Below, piece after piece: positions 34,430 to 44,448 of a DNA stretch of 64,000 nucleotides; position 1 is the stretch's first letter; the number at the start of each line of letters is the position of its first letter. Below the pieces are notes generated by a model, which saw nothing but the letters and a program-made list of their open reading frames with translations, had not been told where the DNA came from and ran no database searches. The DNA is from Anaeramoeba flamelloides. Its lineage: Eukaryota > Metamonada > Anaeramoebidae. Location: NCBI GenBank assembly GCA_027625915.1, contig JANTQA010000070.1:3601001-3665000 (forward strand). The letters run 5' to 3'. Both the position numbers and the translations under genes were made by a program.

Positions 34430-35020
34430 TTAAGGTCTGTGTCATTACCCTGAAAAATTATTTTTTGAAAAATACAGTCGTTTTCACTTTTAAGGCACAA
34501 ACTTTCAACGAAATTTAAGGTACAATAAAAATCTCAAATTAAGGCACAAAATTTGGATTCTAGTAAAATAATGTGTTTGTAATAAATTTCCAAAAAAGGT
34601 ACTTTAATTTGGGATTATACAGTTCCTTAAATTTGGTTGAAAGTTTGTACCTTAAAAGTGGAACCAATTGTATAAAAAAAATTATTTTTCATGTTTTTCA
34701 GTTGTTAATACCAATCATCAACAACTCAACATGTGGTGTAGGATCGATCTTTGAAAAATCAATTTATCAAAAACTAGGATATTTTTAGAGAAAAGTGCCA
34801 AATCACTGCAATTAATTTCTAATTTAAAGTTCTGAATAAAAATTTAAAATTAATTGTATTAGTTTTGAAGTATCTCTCTTTGGTGCTTTTTGAGATCCTG
34901 AAGAGATTTTTATTTTATTTTTTTCATTTCTCAAATAAGTTACTTTTTTTATCTAAATATTGTTACAAAATCCTTTCTTTGTTAAATTTAGAGTGATTAA
35001 AACATAATAAAAAAAGGGTT
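34430..35020. mobile_element. Element family M4, copy B, interrupted by an M2
   Basis: The left end CTTAAGGTCTGTGTCATTAC resembles the end of copy A at 46,827. After the M2 at 34,475-34,670 the match resumes with GGATCGATCTTTGAAAAATC, GATATTTTTAGAGAAAAG and GAAGTATCTCTCTTTGG. The right terminus is not clear. Confidence 0.7.
34475..34670. mobile_element. MITE family M2 inserted in an M4 element
   Basis: CAGTCGTTTTCACTTTTAAG to CTTAAAAGTGGAACCAATTG, flanked by TA on both sides. One of the best-preserved copies, with TTCAACGAAATTTAAGG and CTCAAATTAAGGCAC blocks. Confidence 0.85.
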
Positions 35021-35650
35021 TTCTTCAAATAAAGTAGATTTTTTTATCTTAAACTATTATTTATTAGATATTTTTGAATTACTGCCCTTATCTCGTGATA
35101 TTTATGTATATACATACCAGTTGAAGAAATATTGTAGTTTTACAAGATTGTTTAGTACTTTTCATAAAGAGATTTGCTGTTTACGATATTATTTTCTGGA
35201 AATTAGCTATTTCATAGATATTTATTCAATTTAAAGTTTTTTTATATCTTTCAAATAATTCACTGTGTTTTCTGTTAGTTTAATATGATTCCCAGGTATT
35301 TTTTTATTGACACCTTCTTTTTCTACATTTTCCCGATTTTATCAATTGTTAAATCCTCAGCTAGATGGTTAATTTTTTATGATTTTCTTTATTTTATAAA
35401 AGTATCAGACCTTTTCTGAGCATAATATAGGGATCAACTGTATTTAGTTTAACTTTTGAAAAAATCTTTATATGTGCCTATGTGAATTTATTAATAAAAA
35501 AATAAAAAATAATCAAAGATATCAATTGCTTTGATATTGACATATATTTCAATTAAAAATAGTCAAATGTTATAAATAATAATTTAGAACTGCTATTAAT
35601 ATAAGTTGTGCTCTGAGAACATTTAATAACCTTCCATCCAATTACAAATA

Positions 35651-35843
35651 CAGCCAGTTTCACTTTTAAGGCACAAAATGTGACGAAAATTAAGGCACAA
35701 AAAAAATCTCAAATTAAGGCACCAAATTTGGATTTTTTTTTACAATTGATTTTACTAGAATCCAAAATTTTGTCCCTTAATCTGAGATTTTTATTGTGCT
35801 TTAAATTTCGTTGTAGTTTGTGCCTTAAAAGTGAAACTGACTG
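35651..35843. mobile_element. MITE family M2 copy with TA duplication
   Basis: CAGCCAGTTTCACTTTTAAG at the left and CTTAAAAGTGAAACTGACTG at the right, each flanked by TA. About 193 bases. Confidence 0.88.
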
Positions 35844-35929
35844 TATATAAATCTGATGTAAATATTTAAAAAAAAAATATTTTACAGGTCTATTATATTT
35901 TTTTATTTGTGATTTTTTTTTTTATAATT

Positions 35930-36122
35930 ACGGTTAGTTCTGTTTTTAAGGCACAAATCCTTAGCAAAATTTAAGCCACAAAAAAAATCTCTAATCAACA
36001 GTAGTTTTTTTGGAATTCTTTTTTAAAACAAATATTTTTTCTCGAACCCATATTTTATATCTTAATTTGAGGGTTTTTTTGTAACAAATTTCATTCAAAG
36101 TTTATGTCTATAACTGAAAATA
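35930..36122. mobile_element. MITE family M2, old copy
   Basis: A diverged palindrome, GTTAGTTCTGTTTTTAAGGC at the left, about 90 bases downstream of the previous copy. Confidence 0.6.
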
Positions 36123-36474
36123 ACGATAAAAAATATTCATAGATCATTAATCTTTTTCAATTTTGTTGATTTTTACTTTTTTATTTCTATTTACCGATAT
36201 TGAATATTCTCTGAGAATGAAATATTCATTTGCTTCAAGTTTTTCGATTATTTTTTGTTCCTCTCCTGATAAGAGAATTTATCAGACAATAATAAGAGTG
36301 TTGTAAAACAGATTATTCCCAGCTCAATTGTGGATTCCTGATAAACTTGGCACAAATAAGTCATTTTATTTTAAAAAAAATAAAATTTCACATCATACAT
36401 TTGTAAAGGTAGACGGGTGACCTAATATTTATTACATAGTGTGTTTATGATGAATTTTGTTTTTTTTTTGAATA

Positions 36475-36707
36475 CCCTAGTACGAATATAAAAGCAAAAA
36501 ATGTTTATTTTTTTGGCTTTTTTTTTTTTTTTCAATCTCCTTTTTCAAAGATCCCATGAACATAAGGTTGTCTGAAATGTAAAAATGATTACAATTCAGA
36601 CCTAGACAAATACTAGATTCGAAAATATAACTTTAAAATATATCAAAAGTGTTAATTTAAAAAAATGACAACAAAGGTTATTCTTTACATTTATACTGGT
36701 ACTAGGG
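36475..36707. mobile_element. MITE family M6, copy B
   Basis: Ends CCCTAGTACGAATATAAAAG and TTATACTGGTACTAGGG. The interior (GATCCCATGAACATAAGGTT) is the complement of the interior of copy A at 20,445. Confidence 0.8.
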
Positions 36708-37540
36708 CTTTAAACAGTCTATTTCAAAGGCAACAAGTCAAAAAATATGCTTTAATTATTGTAATTGTCCATATTGCCATAATTTTTTTTATTTTATAAA
36801 TTTACAAACATTTTTTTTTATTTAATTACTGTGTGAATTCTTATCTGAATACAAATTAGATGAGTCCAGTGTATTTCCAGGATTGAGTAATTTTATTGTA
36901 AAAAATTTTTAGGAAAATTTAGATAGATATCGTTAATTTAGATTGGTGGTTAATTTAATTTTACTACTTTATCGATCTTTTTTAGGGATAAAAAGTATAA
37001 CTCTATATTCAAGACATTTTAAAGCATTTTATTACCTTTTTTTGTACTTTTTTGAAAGAAAATTTATTGTTTTTATGTCAGTTTTGTCTAATTTAATGGA
37101 TATTTTTTATCTTCTTTTTTTGCTTAATTATTATTTATTCTCGATAATATATACCAGACTTTTAGACAGGTATATTTTTTTATAAATTTAATTTTTTCAA
37201 ATATTTGGCTTATTTTTCAAAAAATTTTAAACTATTATTAAAATACGAAATGTTATTTGTCTAATAAAAACTATTAACAATTAATAAAGTTGAGATTAGG
37301 TTTAAAAAAAAAAAAGTTTTGTAAATTTTTTTCTATTTCTTTTTTCTATCTAGAAAATTGAACTCAAAAAGAATCAGATCCTTTTCCTAAGAAATTAACT
37401 TATAAAAAATATCTCTTTTCGAAATGATATTACATTTCTCTAAAGTTGATATAAGAATTTTGTTTATAAATTTTAATAAGAAATTTATGGTAATAAGTTC
37501 TTCTATTATCTTACATAAAAAAAATTAAGAAGAATTACAT

Positions 37541-37733
37541 TATGTTCCACTTTAAGGCACTAACTTCAACGAAAATTAAGGTACAATAAAAATCTCAAAT
37601 TAAGACAAAAAATGCAGATTCTAATAAAATAATTTGTTTAAAAAAAAAATTCAAAATTTTGTGCTTTAATTTGAGATTTTTTTGTGCCTTAAATTACGTT
37701 GAAAGTTTGTGCCTTATTTTTTCAAACTGACTG
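37541..37733. mobile_element. MITE family M2 copy
   Basis: TGTTCCACTTTAAGGCACTA at the left, and GAAAGTTTGTGCCTTA followed by ACTGACTGTA at the right. Internal ATCTCAAATTAAG blocks as in other copies. Confidence 0.85.
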
Positions 37734-38495
37734 TATAAATAACTTTTGGAAATAAAACGAAATGAAGTGTTTATTCCATGCAATTTAAGGGTGTACGTTC
37801 CTTATGAATTTTGTACATATACTTCAAACATCTTTCTTTTATAATGATAAAGGTAAATTAGATCCTTTATCTAAAGATAAAAGAAATGATTTTTCAAAAA
37901 TGGTCTTTTTAGTAGTCTTTTGAGTTTTTATTTTTTATTCTGCTATAACCCCACTTACTCTGCACTTAAAAATAGAGCTCCATAAGATTCAATCCAATTA
38001 TTTTTCATTTGGGTCCGTTCCTAATGTATTAAGAACTAAAAACTCAGTTAATAGTAACAACTTTTCAAAACTATATCTATCTTCAAAAATATTTTATGAT
38101 TAGTTAGTTTATGTTTGAGAACAAAAAATAAAAACTGAAAAAACTTCTAAAAATTACATCATTTTTGATAAATAATTGATTTTGGTTGTTTAGAGGAAGG
38201 ATCTTATTGAACTTAATCAATATAAAAGGAAATAATTTGTTCTGTCTTGGAAAAGTTCATTTGGAACTTCACACCTAAATTAAACAAAACAATAAATTTA
38301 AAAAAGAATTAATTTACTTTAATGTTAAACAGTCATATAAAAAATAGTTTGTGTGTTGGTTGAAAAAAGTACCTTTTTCTAAGAACTCAAGTTCAACAAT
38401 TTGTGATTCAAGCCAAATTCCTAAAAATTTATTTTTTACATTTTTTTTATTGAAAAGTTATTTTTTTTGTTTTTTGTTTCGTTGTTTACGAAATA

Positions 38496-39767
38496 ATGAA
38501 CACTCAGCAATACACAAAAACCTTACCTTACGTAGAACCGTTTCAAGTTTTAAATTTATTTTCACTACCAGAAATCCATTTCGCAATTATAGATTTCCGA
38601 TCTCCTGATTTATTTCTGAAGGAGTCGATCCGTTATTCCTTAAATTTCCCATACTCTACGGCCAATTTGGAACAAAACATCAGAGCACAGCTGTTTTCAA
38701 TTTTTCAAGGATACTCAAGATACCTCTATAAATCAAGAAAGCTTTTAGCCATTGTACTCTTTTCAAGCAAAGGCGAGGAGGCTCTCTTGGAGCCAATTCA
38801 ATTATCACTACATGAAGACAATTATGAAAACGTCTTTATTTTGAATGGTGGGTTTGAATCATTTGCAAACAAATACCCATGGCTATGTGAGGGTGAATTG
38901 TCTTTAGTGGATCTTCAACCTGAAAAAAAGACTAAGAATAAAAACTGCAATGACAACAAAAGCAATCAAAAGAAAAGTGCAAACATGACAGAATTAAAAT
39001 TAAAATTCAAAAATGATAGCGAACAAGAGAATCAGAATACAAACCCAAACGAAAATGGAAAAGGAAATGGAAAGGGAAATAAAAATGGAAATGGTACTGG
39101 AAAAGGAAAAGTTAATAAAAATGGAAACGAAAATGGAAATGGAAATGGAAATGGAAATGGAAATGGAAAAGGAAAAGGAAACGGAAAGGGAAATGGAAAT
39201 AAAATCAAAAAAGAAAACCATCAGGAACAAAAAAAAAATTATTTTAGCAATTGCTATTTAAAACAAAGAAAAATCAAAAAAACAAAATACCATAGCCAAA
39301 TCAAAATATGCAAATGTAAGCACCCTTCTGAGGTAATTCCGGAATTTTTATGGTTAGGCTCTCTCCCCACAGCGAATAACGAAGAGCTTTTAAAAATCTT
39401 ACAAATTAAACGTATCATCAATCTTGCCATCGAAGTAGAAGAAGAGAAAAATTTCGATTTAGATCTTTATTCGAAATTAGGCATCGATCACTTTTCAATA
39501 CCCTTTGACGACCAAGTCAACGTTGACATTACCAAAATTGTTGACAAAGTTGCCGATGTCATAAATGAAAACGATTCGAAGATACTAGTCCATTGCCGAT
39601 TAGGCATCTCAAGAAGCTCCACGGTTATTATTTACTATTTAATGAAATACCATAATTTACGGTACCAAGAGGCTTATGATTGGGTAAAGTCTTGCCGTTT
39701 TTTAATTGATCCAAATCCCGGTTTTGTAAAGCAATTAAAAGAATTAGAAAAAAAATTATTTTTGTAA
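38496..39767 (+). CDS. Rhodanese-like plus dual-specificity phosphatase
   Basis: A single exon of 423 residues. Residues 12-130 form a rhodanese/Cdc25-like module (AIIDFRSPDLF, FILNGGFESF), but the active loop reads AIVLFSSKGEEA, so the catalytic cysteine is missing. This layout, an inactive rhodanese then a phosphatase, is that of MAP-kinase phosphatases, where the first module docks the kinase. Residues 150-275 are low-complexity, with a long Gly-Asn-Lys repeat. The DSP domain, about 280-423, carries PEFLWLGSLPTA, the general acid in PFDDQ (338 or 339) and the signature HCRLGISRSS, with nucleophile Cys367 and Arg373. It is therefore predicted active on phospho-Tyr/Thr substrates. The substrate is unknown. 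The start ATG follows an in-frame A/T-rich leader with no alternative ATG nearby. Confidence 0.92.
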   Translation: MNTQQYTKTLPYVEPFQVLNLFSLPEIHFAIIDFRSPDLFLKESIRYSLNFPYSTANLEQNIRAQLFSIFQGYSRYLYKSRKLLAIVLFSSKGEEALLEPIQLSLHEDNYENVFILNGGFESFANKYPWLCEGELSLVDLQPEKKTKNKNCNDNKSNQKKSANMTELKLKFKNDSEQENQNTNPNENGKGNGKGNKNGNGTGKGKVNKNGNENGNGNGNGNGNGKGKGNGKGNGNKIKKENHQEQKKNYFSNCYLKQRKIKKTKYHSQIKICKCKHPSEVIPEFLWLGSLPTANNEELLKILQIKRIINLAIEVEEEKNFDLDLYSKLGIDHFSIPFDDQVNVDITKIVDKVADVINENDSKILVHCRLGISRSSTVIIYYLMKYHNLRYQEAYDWVKSCRFLIDPNPGFVKQLKELEKKLFL

Positions 39768-40182
39768 TTAAGTCCAAGAAAATCAATTCTAAATTAAATA
39801 TATCACACTTTTTCTTTTTATTTTTATTTATTTTTTTTTTTTTTAAACTTTAGATTAATTGGAAAAATTCTTAATTTGGATTTTTACTGGTTTATTATTG
39901 GAACTTTTTTTTTTCAAAATATAAAAAAAAAACTGTTTTTAAAAAGTAAATAATAATTACTCATTGATTTTTTTTTCATTTTTTAGATTTTTTTTCTTTT
40001 ATTTGATTTTCTTCAAATTTTTCTTGGTTTTTAAAAGAAAAGTATTTTTAATTTTGATTTAATTTGTTTTTATTTATAACATTTTTAACCTATATTTGGG
40101 ATGGAAAACAGAAAATACTTTCTTGATTTTGTTTAGGTTACAATTCTTTGTTTTACTTTATAATTTTCAGAAATTTTATGTA

Positions 40183-40660
40183 CTGTAGTCAAAATAACCC
40201 GAGCAAAAAAATATAATGCGTGTTTCAAAATAAAAAGCGTGTTTTTTTGTTATAGTTGACCAATACATTAAATATCAAAGAAACTGACAATAAACCCGAG
40301 AAAAAAAATGGTATTGGTTTCTAAAAGTTCTATTATTTCAAAAGAAATTCTAAAAATAAAGGATCAAATTGCAAAATTTATCTCAAAAAATAGAGTAAAT
40401 TTTTGAGAAAATTTTAATTCTAAAAAAAACAAAAAAATTCAAAAAAATTAAGAAATTTTAGGGAAAATTTTCAACTATTTGCATTCATAATTTAAATTTT
40501 ATAGAAAATAACCAGACCTTTACTTTCAAAATTGATTTGAACTTAGGTATAATATTGGGTAGTAGATTGAATATTGCCTTGGTACAAGAATTAAAAAAAG
40601 CAAGGATAATATTTTGAAACACGGATTATAGTCGTTGTGCACGCATTATTTTAATCACTG
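40183..40660. mobile_element. MITE family M5, copy A
   Basis: About 478 bases with imperfect inverted ends of about 48 bases: CTGTAGTCAAAATAA at the left and TTATTTTAATCACTG at the right, TA outside both. Subterminal blocks ATGCGTGTTTCAAAAT and ATTTTGAAACACGGAT mirror each other. Confidence 0.8.
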
Positions 40661-40839
40661 TAAATCAAATGTTTTTTTTTGTTTTTTTAATAATATTTCA
40701 AACATAACAAGATTTTTGGAAAAAAAGAATTATAAAATAAATACCTAAATTAGCTTTTTTGGATTGTACTAAATTCCCAAAGAATCAGTAAAATAAAAAC
40801 CAAGTTTAAAAGAAATTATATTGAATTGAGAAAAAGTAA

Positions 40840-41350
40840 ACCATTTTTCAGTCAAGGGGGGGGGCGCAGTTTTTCAGGCTGTAAAATATGTTTTTAAAGT
40901 GTTTGAATGGATATTAGAAGAAAAAATTTATTTGGAAATTGTTAAAATAGAAATCTTTTTTTCACATTTTTGTTTTTTCTAAGATTTTTTTTCCAAAACC
41001 TAATTCAGTTGCAAAAATTTTTTTTATTGAAAGATCGATAGTCGCTTTGTAAAGTGTCTTATTCTACGGTTATTGAAATAGTGAAAATGATTAAAAAAAT
41101 GATATTAATTTCTTTTGGAACTTTCTTTGATCTTCAATAGAATATCAAAATGAAGATGATTGTTTTTCTCTTCAATTTTTACTTAAGAATTTTAGTTTTT
41201 CAATTTTTTAAGTAAATATATTGATTAGTTAGATTCGCTTCATATTTTAAACAGATAACAATTATTATGTGATCTGTATTGTTCTGCTTATTTCTTATTT
41301 GTTCTTGAAAGGATAAATATATAAAATAATTGATATTTGAAAAAAAAAAT
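40840..41350. repeat. Dispersed repeat R-D, copy 1
   Basis: Colinear with about 52,640-53,110. Shared landmarks are CATTTTTCAGTCAAGG, a TTTTTTTTATTG-AAGATC block, GGTTATTGAAAT and TTATTTCTTATTT. Family unknown and no coding sequence recognised. Confidence 0.65.
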
Positions 41351-41909
41351 GTTGGGTACTTTGGCTGATACAAAGTTTAGATAACTGGTGCCTTAAAAGA
41401 AGAAAATAACTTCAAAGAAGCATACCCTACTGGCATTTGAATTCTAAATTAAATCAAAAACTTAATTGTGATCTACTTTTATGTAAATCCCTTAAGGTTA
41501 TTTTGGAGATCTCAAAAATAGTTCCATTTTTCAGAGCAAAAAACTTTTAATAGATCAATCAAATGAAAACTTTTGTTCTATAATAGTCTTGAGAAAATAT
41601 ATCTTTGTGTTTAATTCCCGATTTTGTCTTTAAACAAATATTTTTTTTTTCTTTTAATTGATTTTATTCTTCTTTTTCACTAAAACTTGTGATTAAAAAT
41701 TTGTTAAACTTATTTTTCCTCTTTCTCCATTTTAACTAAAGGATTATTTTACTGTAAAAACCTATACAACTCATTTTTTTTTCAATGATATTTTTACCTT
41801 AAGAATTAATGTCTAAGACCAAAATAAAATAGTAAATCATAATATTCAAACTTTGGAATTTACTTTTGGTTAATGTTTCTTCAATCTTTTATATATAAAC
41901 CATAACAAT

Positions 41910-42417
41910 TGTGAAAAAAAATGGGTATAGTAAGGAAAATAATCCAGGACGAGATTTATAATTGTAAATATTTGGGAAATTGATATTTAATTTCTTTTAT
42001 TTCCAATCAAATCCTTTTTATAAATAACAAAATGTTTTTTATGAACCGATTAATATACATACTTAAAGTTCCTTAAAGTAGTTTCTTTCTAGAATACTCA
42101 TATAATTGTTTGGTAAATAAAGTAGATCAACTTTTTTTGAAAAAAAAAATTGAGTTTTATAGAGATTAACTAGAGTTTGGAAAAAATGATAATCCTTATT
42201 CAAGTTTTTTTAATTCATTGAATGGTGTTTTGAACAAAGTGTAATTTCATTAATAATCATTCTAATAAGTGGACGAGTAATAATTTTAAATGGTTTTTTC
42301 TGAGATAGAAGGATTTGATTTTAAATAAAAGAAATTACACTATAATTTTCATAATATTAACAATTAAAAATCTTGTCAGGGATTTTTTTCATCACCTGGA
42401 TTTTTTTCACTACTTTA
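41910..42417. mobile_element. MITE family M1, copy C
   Basis: Same order as copy A (GAATACTCATATAATTG, TAATAAGTGGACGAGTAAT, ATCTTGTCAGGGATTTTTTT). Ends are GTGAAAAAAAATGG and TTTTTTTCACTAC. Confidence 0.85.
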
Positions 42418-42429
42418 ATTAAAAAAAAT

Positions 42430-43220
42430 TGTTTAGTAAGAAATTTTTTTTGTTTTTTTAAATAATAGATATTTACAAAAGGATCTTTGATCAAGGTATA
42501 ATTTTATGAACAAAATTAACATTTAATAAAAACCAAAGTCATTATCAATAATAATTTTCAAATGCAATATTAAATTAATATTACCTTGCATTATGGTGCT
42601 TTGGAAATATTAAAATACAAAAATTGAATTTTTTTTGTAAACTTTACTAAAAATCTTAATTTTTTTTTAGATTATGGTGGTGTAAATAACATGTGATTTT
42701 TTATTTTAACCCATTTCTAAAATTTACATACAAAAAATCTTGGCTAACTGTAGAAAGAAAAGAAACAAATTAATGGGATGAAAACAATATATAAACAAGA
42801 AATTGGGTTCTTTAAATAAATTTTAAAAAAGAATTGTGAAGATATTAAAAGATTAAATTGTAATTTTTTTACAAAAAAATAGGCCGGAAATTTCAATTTT
42901 TGAATTTTGAAAAAAAAAATCATTTTATGGAGGAAATTTTGTAAATATGACGAAATTTTTGAAATAAACATTTAATATTATTAAAACACTTCCATTATTC
43001 AAAAATCTAACCTCAAAAGTCAATTTAAATACAACCAAGAATATAGTTGTGTTTCTTCCTTTCTTCAAATACCCAAGTCGAAAAAAAAAAACAGTTAAAT
43101 TTTTGTAATGGGTTAAACGTCTTCAACAAAGGTTATTTATACCACTGTAGATTACCTTCCAAGATAAAGTTAGTGATCGTTTGGGAAGACCAAAAATGAA
43201 TGAAAAAAATAAAGTTTTAT
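42430..43220. repeat. Partial foldback related to F1
   Basis: 42,430-42,660 matches the left arm of the foldback in the first gene's intron (ATCTTTGATCAAGGTATAAT, AACCAAAGTCATTATC). The block at 43,149-43,200 (AGATTACCTTCCAAGAT, TTTGGGAAGACCAAAAATGA) matches its centre in inverted orientation. Confidence 0.65.
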
Positions 43221-43350
43221 GGGGAGTTTTTTTGTTTTTCTTTTGAATTCTACTCAAAAAAATCACTTATGGTGCATCTTAAAATAGACCAAATAAGATA
43301 TTTATCAATTTAGTTTTTCAATCACTTTTTTAAAAAGTAGTGAGGTACTA

Positions 43351-43797
43351 CAGTTATCAAAATACTACTTTCACAACGACTATAATCCCCTGTTTCAAAA
43401 CATAATCCGTACTTTTTTTTAACTTCTTTTTCCAAGGCAACATCCAATTGACTACCCAACGGTATACCTAAGTTCAAATCTATTTTGAAAGTAAACCCCA
43501 AGATATTTTAAGTAAAATTTAAATTAGGAACGCAATTAGTTGAAAATTTTTAATTTGATTTTGCACAATTTTTTCGTTTTTTTTTGGTTAAAAAATTTTC
43601 TTTGGACAATTTTACTCGATTTTTTGAGATAAATTTTCCAATTTGATCCTTCAGAGTTAGAATTTCCTTTTTAAATAATAGAACTTTAAGAAACCAATAC
43701 CATTAATAATTAGGGTTGATTGTTGGTTTCATTTATCGGTTGATGTATAAATCTTCTCTAACGCAAAAAACCACACTTTACATTTTGAAAAACTGAT
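43351..43797. mobile_element. MITE family M5, copy B (inverted)
   Basis: Starts TACAGTTATCAAAATAC, then CACAACGACTATAATC. The interior is the complement of copy A (CTAAGTTCAAATC, AAACCAATACCATT). The right end is less clear. Confidence 0.75.
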
Positions 43798-44448
43798 GTA
43801 AATTTTTTACATTCTTTATTTTAACAATAGTAATAACTCAAATCTGTTTGACAAAATTCCAATAAACCAATACTACTCTTATTTTGAGAATTGTATTTTT
43901 TTAGGTATTTAATTTCTTTGTCAAAATTTTTGGCAAAAACACTATTTTAACTTTTTAAAAAAAGATCTCTTCAAGGGTTAAAAAAAGGTAAGGGTAAAAT
44001 TTGAACTATTTATGAGAATTTTTGAAGGACACGTCTACAGAGAAAAGGTAACAAGATTAGCTTGATCAAGAAGAGTTATTTATCAATCGCTGACATTTTA
44101 ATCGGTAAAAATTTCACCTGATTAACTTTTTTTCAATAATTCAAACTTTTTTTTATTTTGGATTTGTAGCCCACCATAATTATACCAATAAAATAAAAAA
44201 TTACCAATCCAATAAATCCATAGACCAAAATTTCGATCAATTGACTGGATTTTATTTGTAAAAGAAAAAGGAAGTGATAATTTTTTCCCGTTTGTCATTC
44301 AAAGACCAGTTATAAATCTTCAAAGAAAATTTTGTCATTAAATTGTCCAATTGTCTTTTTATTTTCAAGATTCGGTGAAATTATTTTGAGTAAAAATTTA
44401 TCAATCCAAAAAGCAAATTTTATTTTTTGCAATTTTCTTTTATCGAAA

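Larger units (their letters stand above)
33151..38495. other. Divergent intergenic region rich in MITEs
   Basis: The flanking genes are transcribed away from each other, so both promoters should lie at its edges. The first 900 bases upstream of the kinase start show no clear motif. From 34,120 to 37,733 there are five M2 copies, one M4 copy interrupted by an M2, and one M6 copy. Open stretches such as 36,943-37,185 are T-rich and look like chance. Confidence 0.6.
39768..44448. other. Intergenic, repeat-rich
   Basis: Between two plus-strand genes. It contains two M5 MITEs in opposite orientation, repeat R-D copy 1 (40,840-41,350), M1 copy C, a partial F1-like foldback (42,430-43,220) and an M3 remnant (44,225-44,313). 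A run of nine or more Gs near 40,856 is unusual for this DNA. No gene seen. Confidence 0.6.

Noticed and set aside
36265-36290. CTGATAAGAGAATTTATCAG as an end of the small TA-flanked element
   Set aside because: The two halves are adjacent, forming a short palindrome, with no 230-base interior; a chance similarity.
36943-37185. Hydrophobic 80-codon open stretch that could look like a membrane protein
   Set aside because: T-rich DNA gives Phe/Leu/Tyr runs by chance; it starts with a GTG/ATG mixture and has no neighbours or motifs.
38963-39261. Long open frames on both strands through the Gly-Asn-Lys repeat of the phosphatase
   Set aside because: They are by-products of the GGAAAT microsatellite in other frames.
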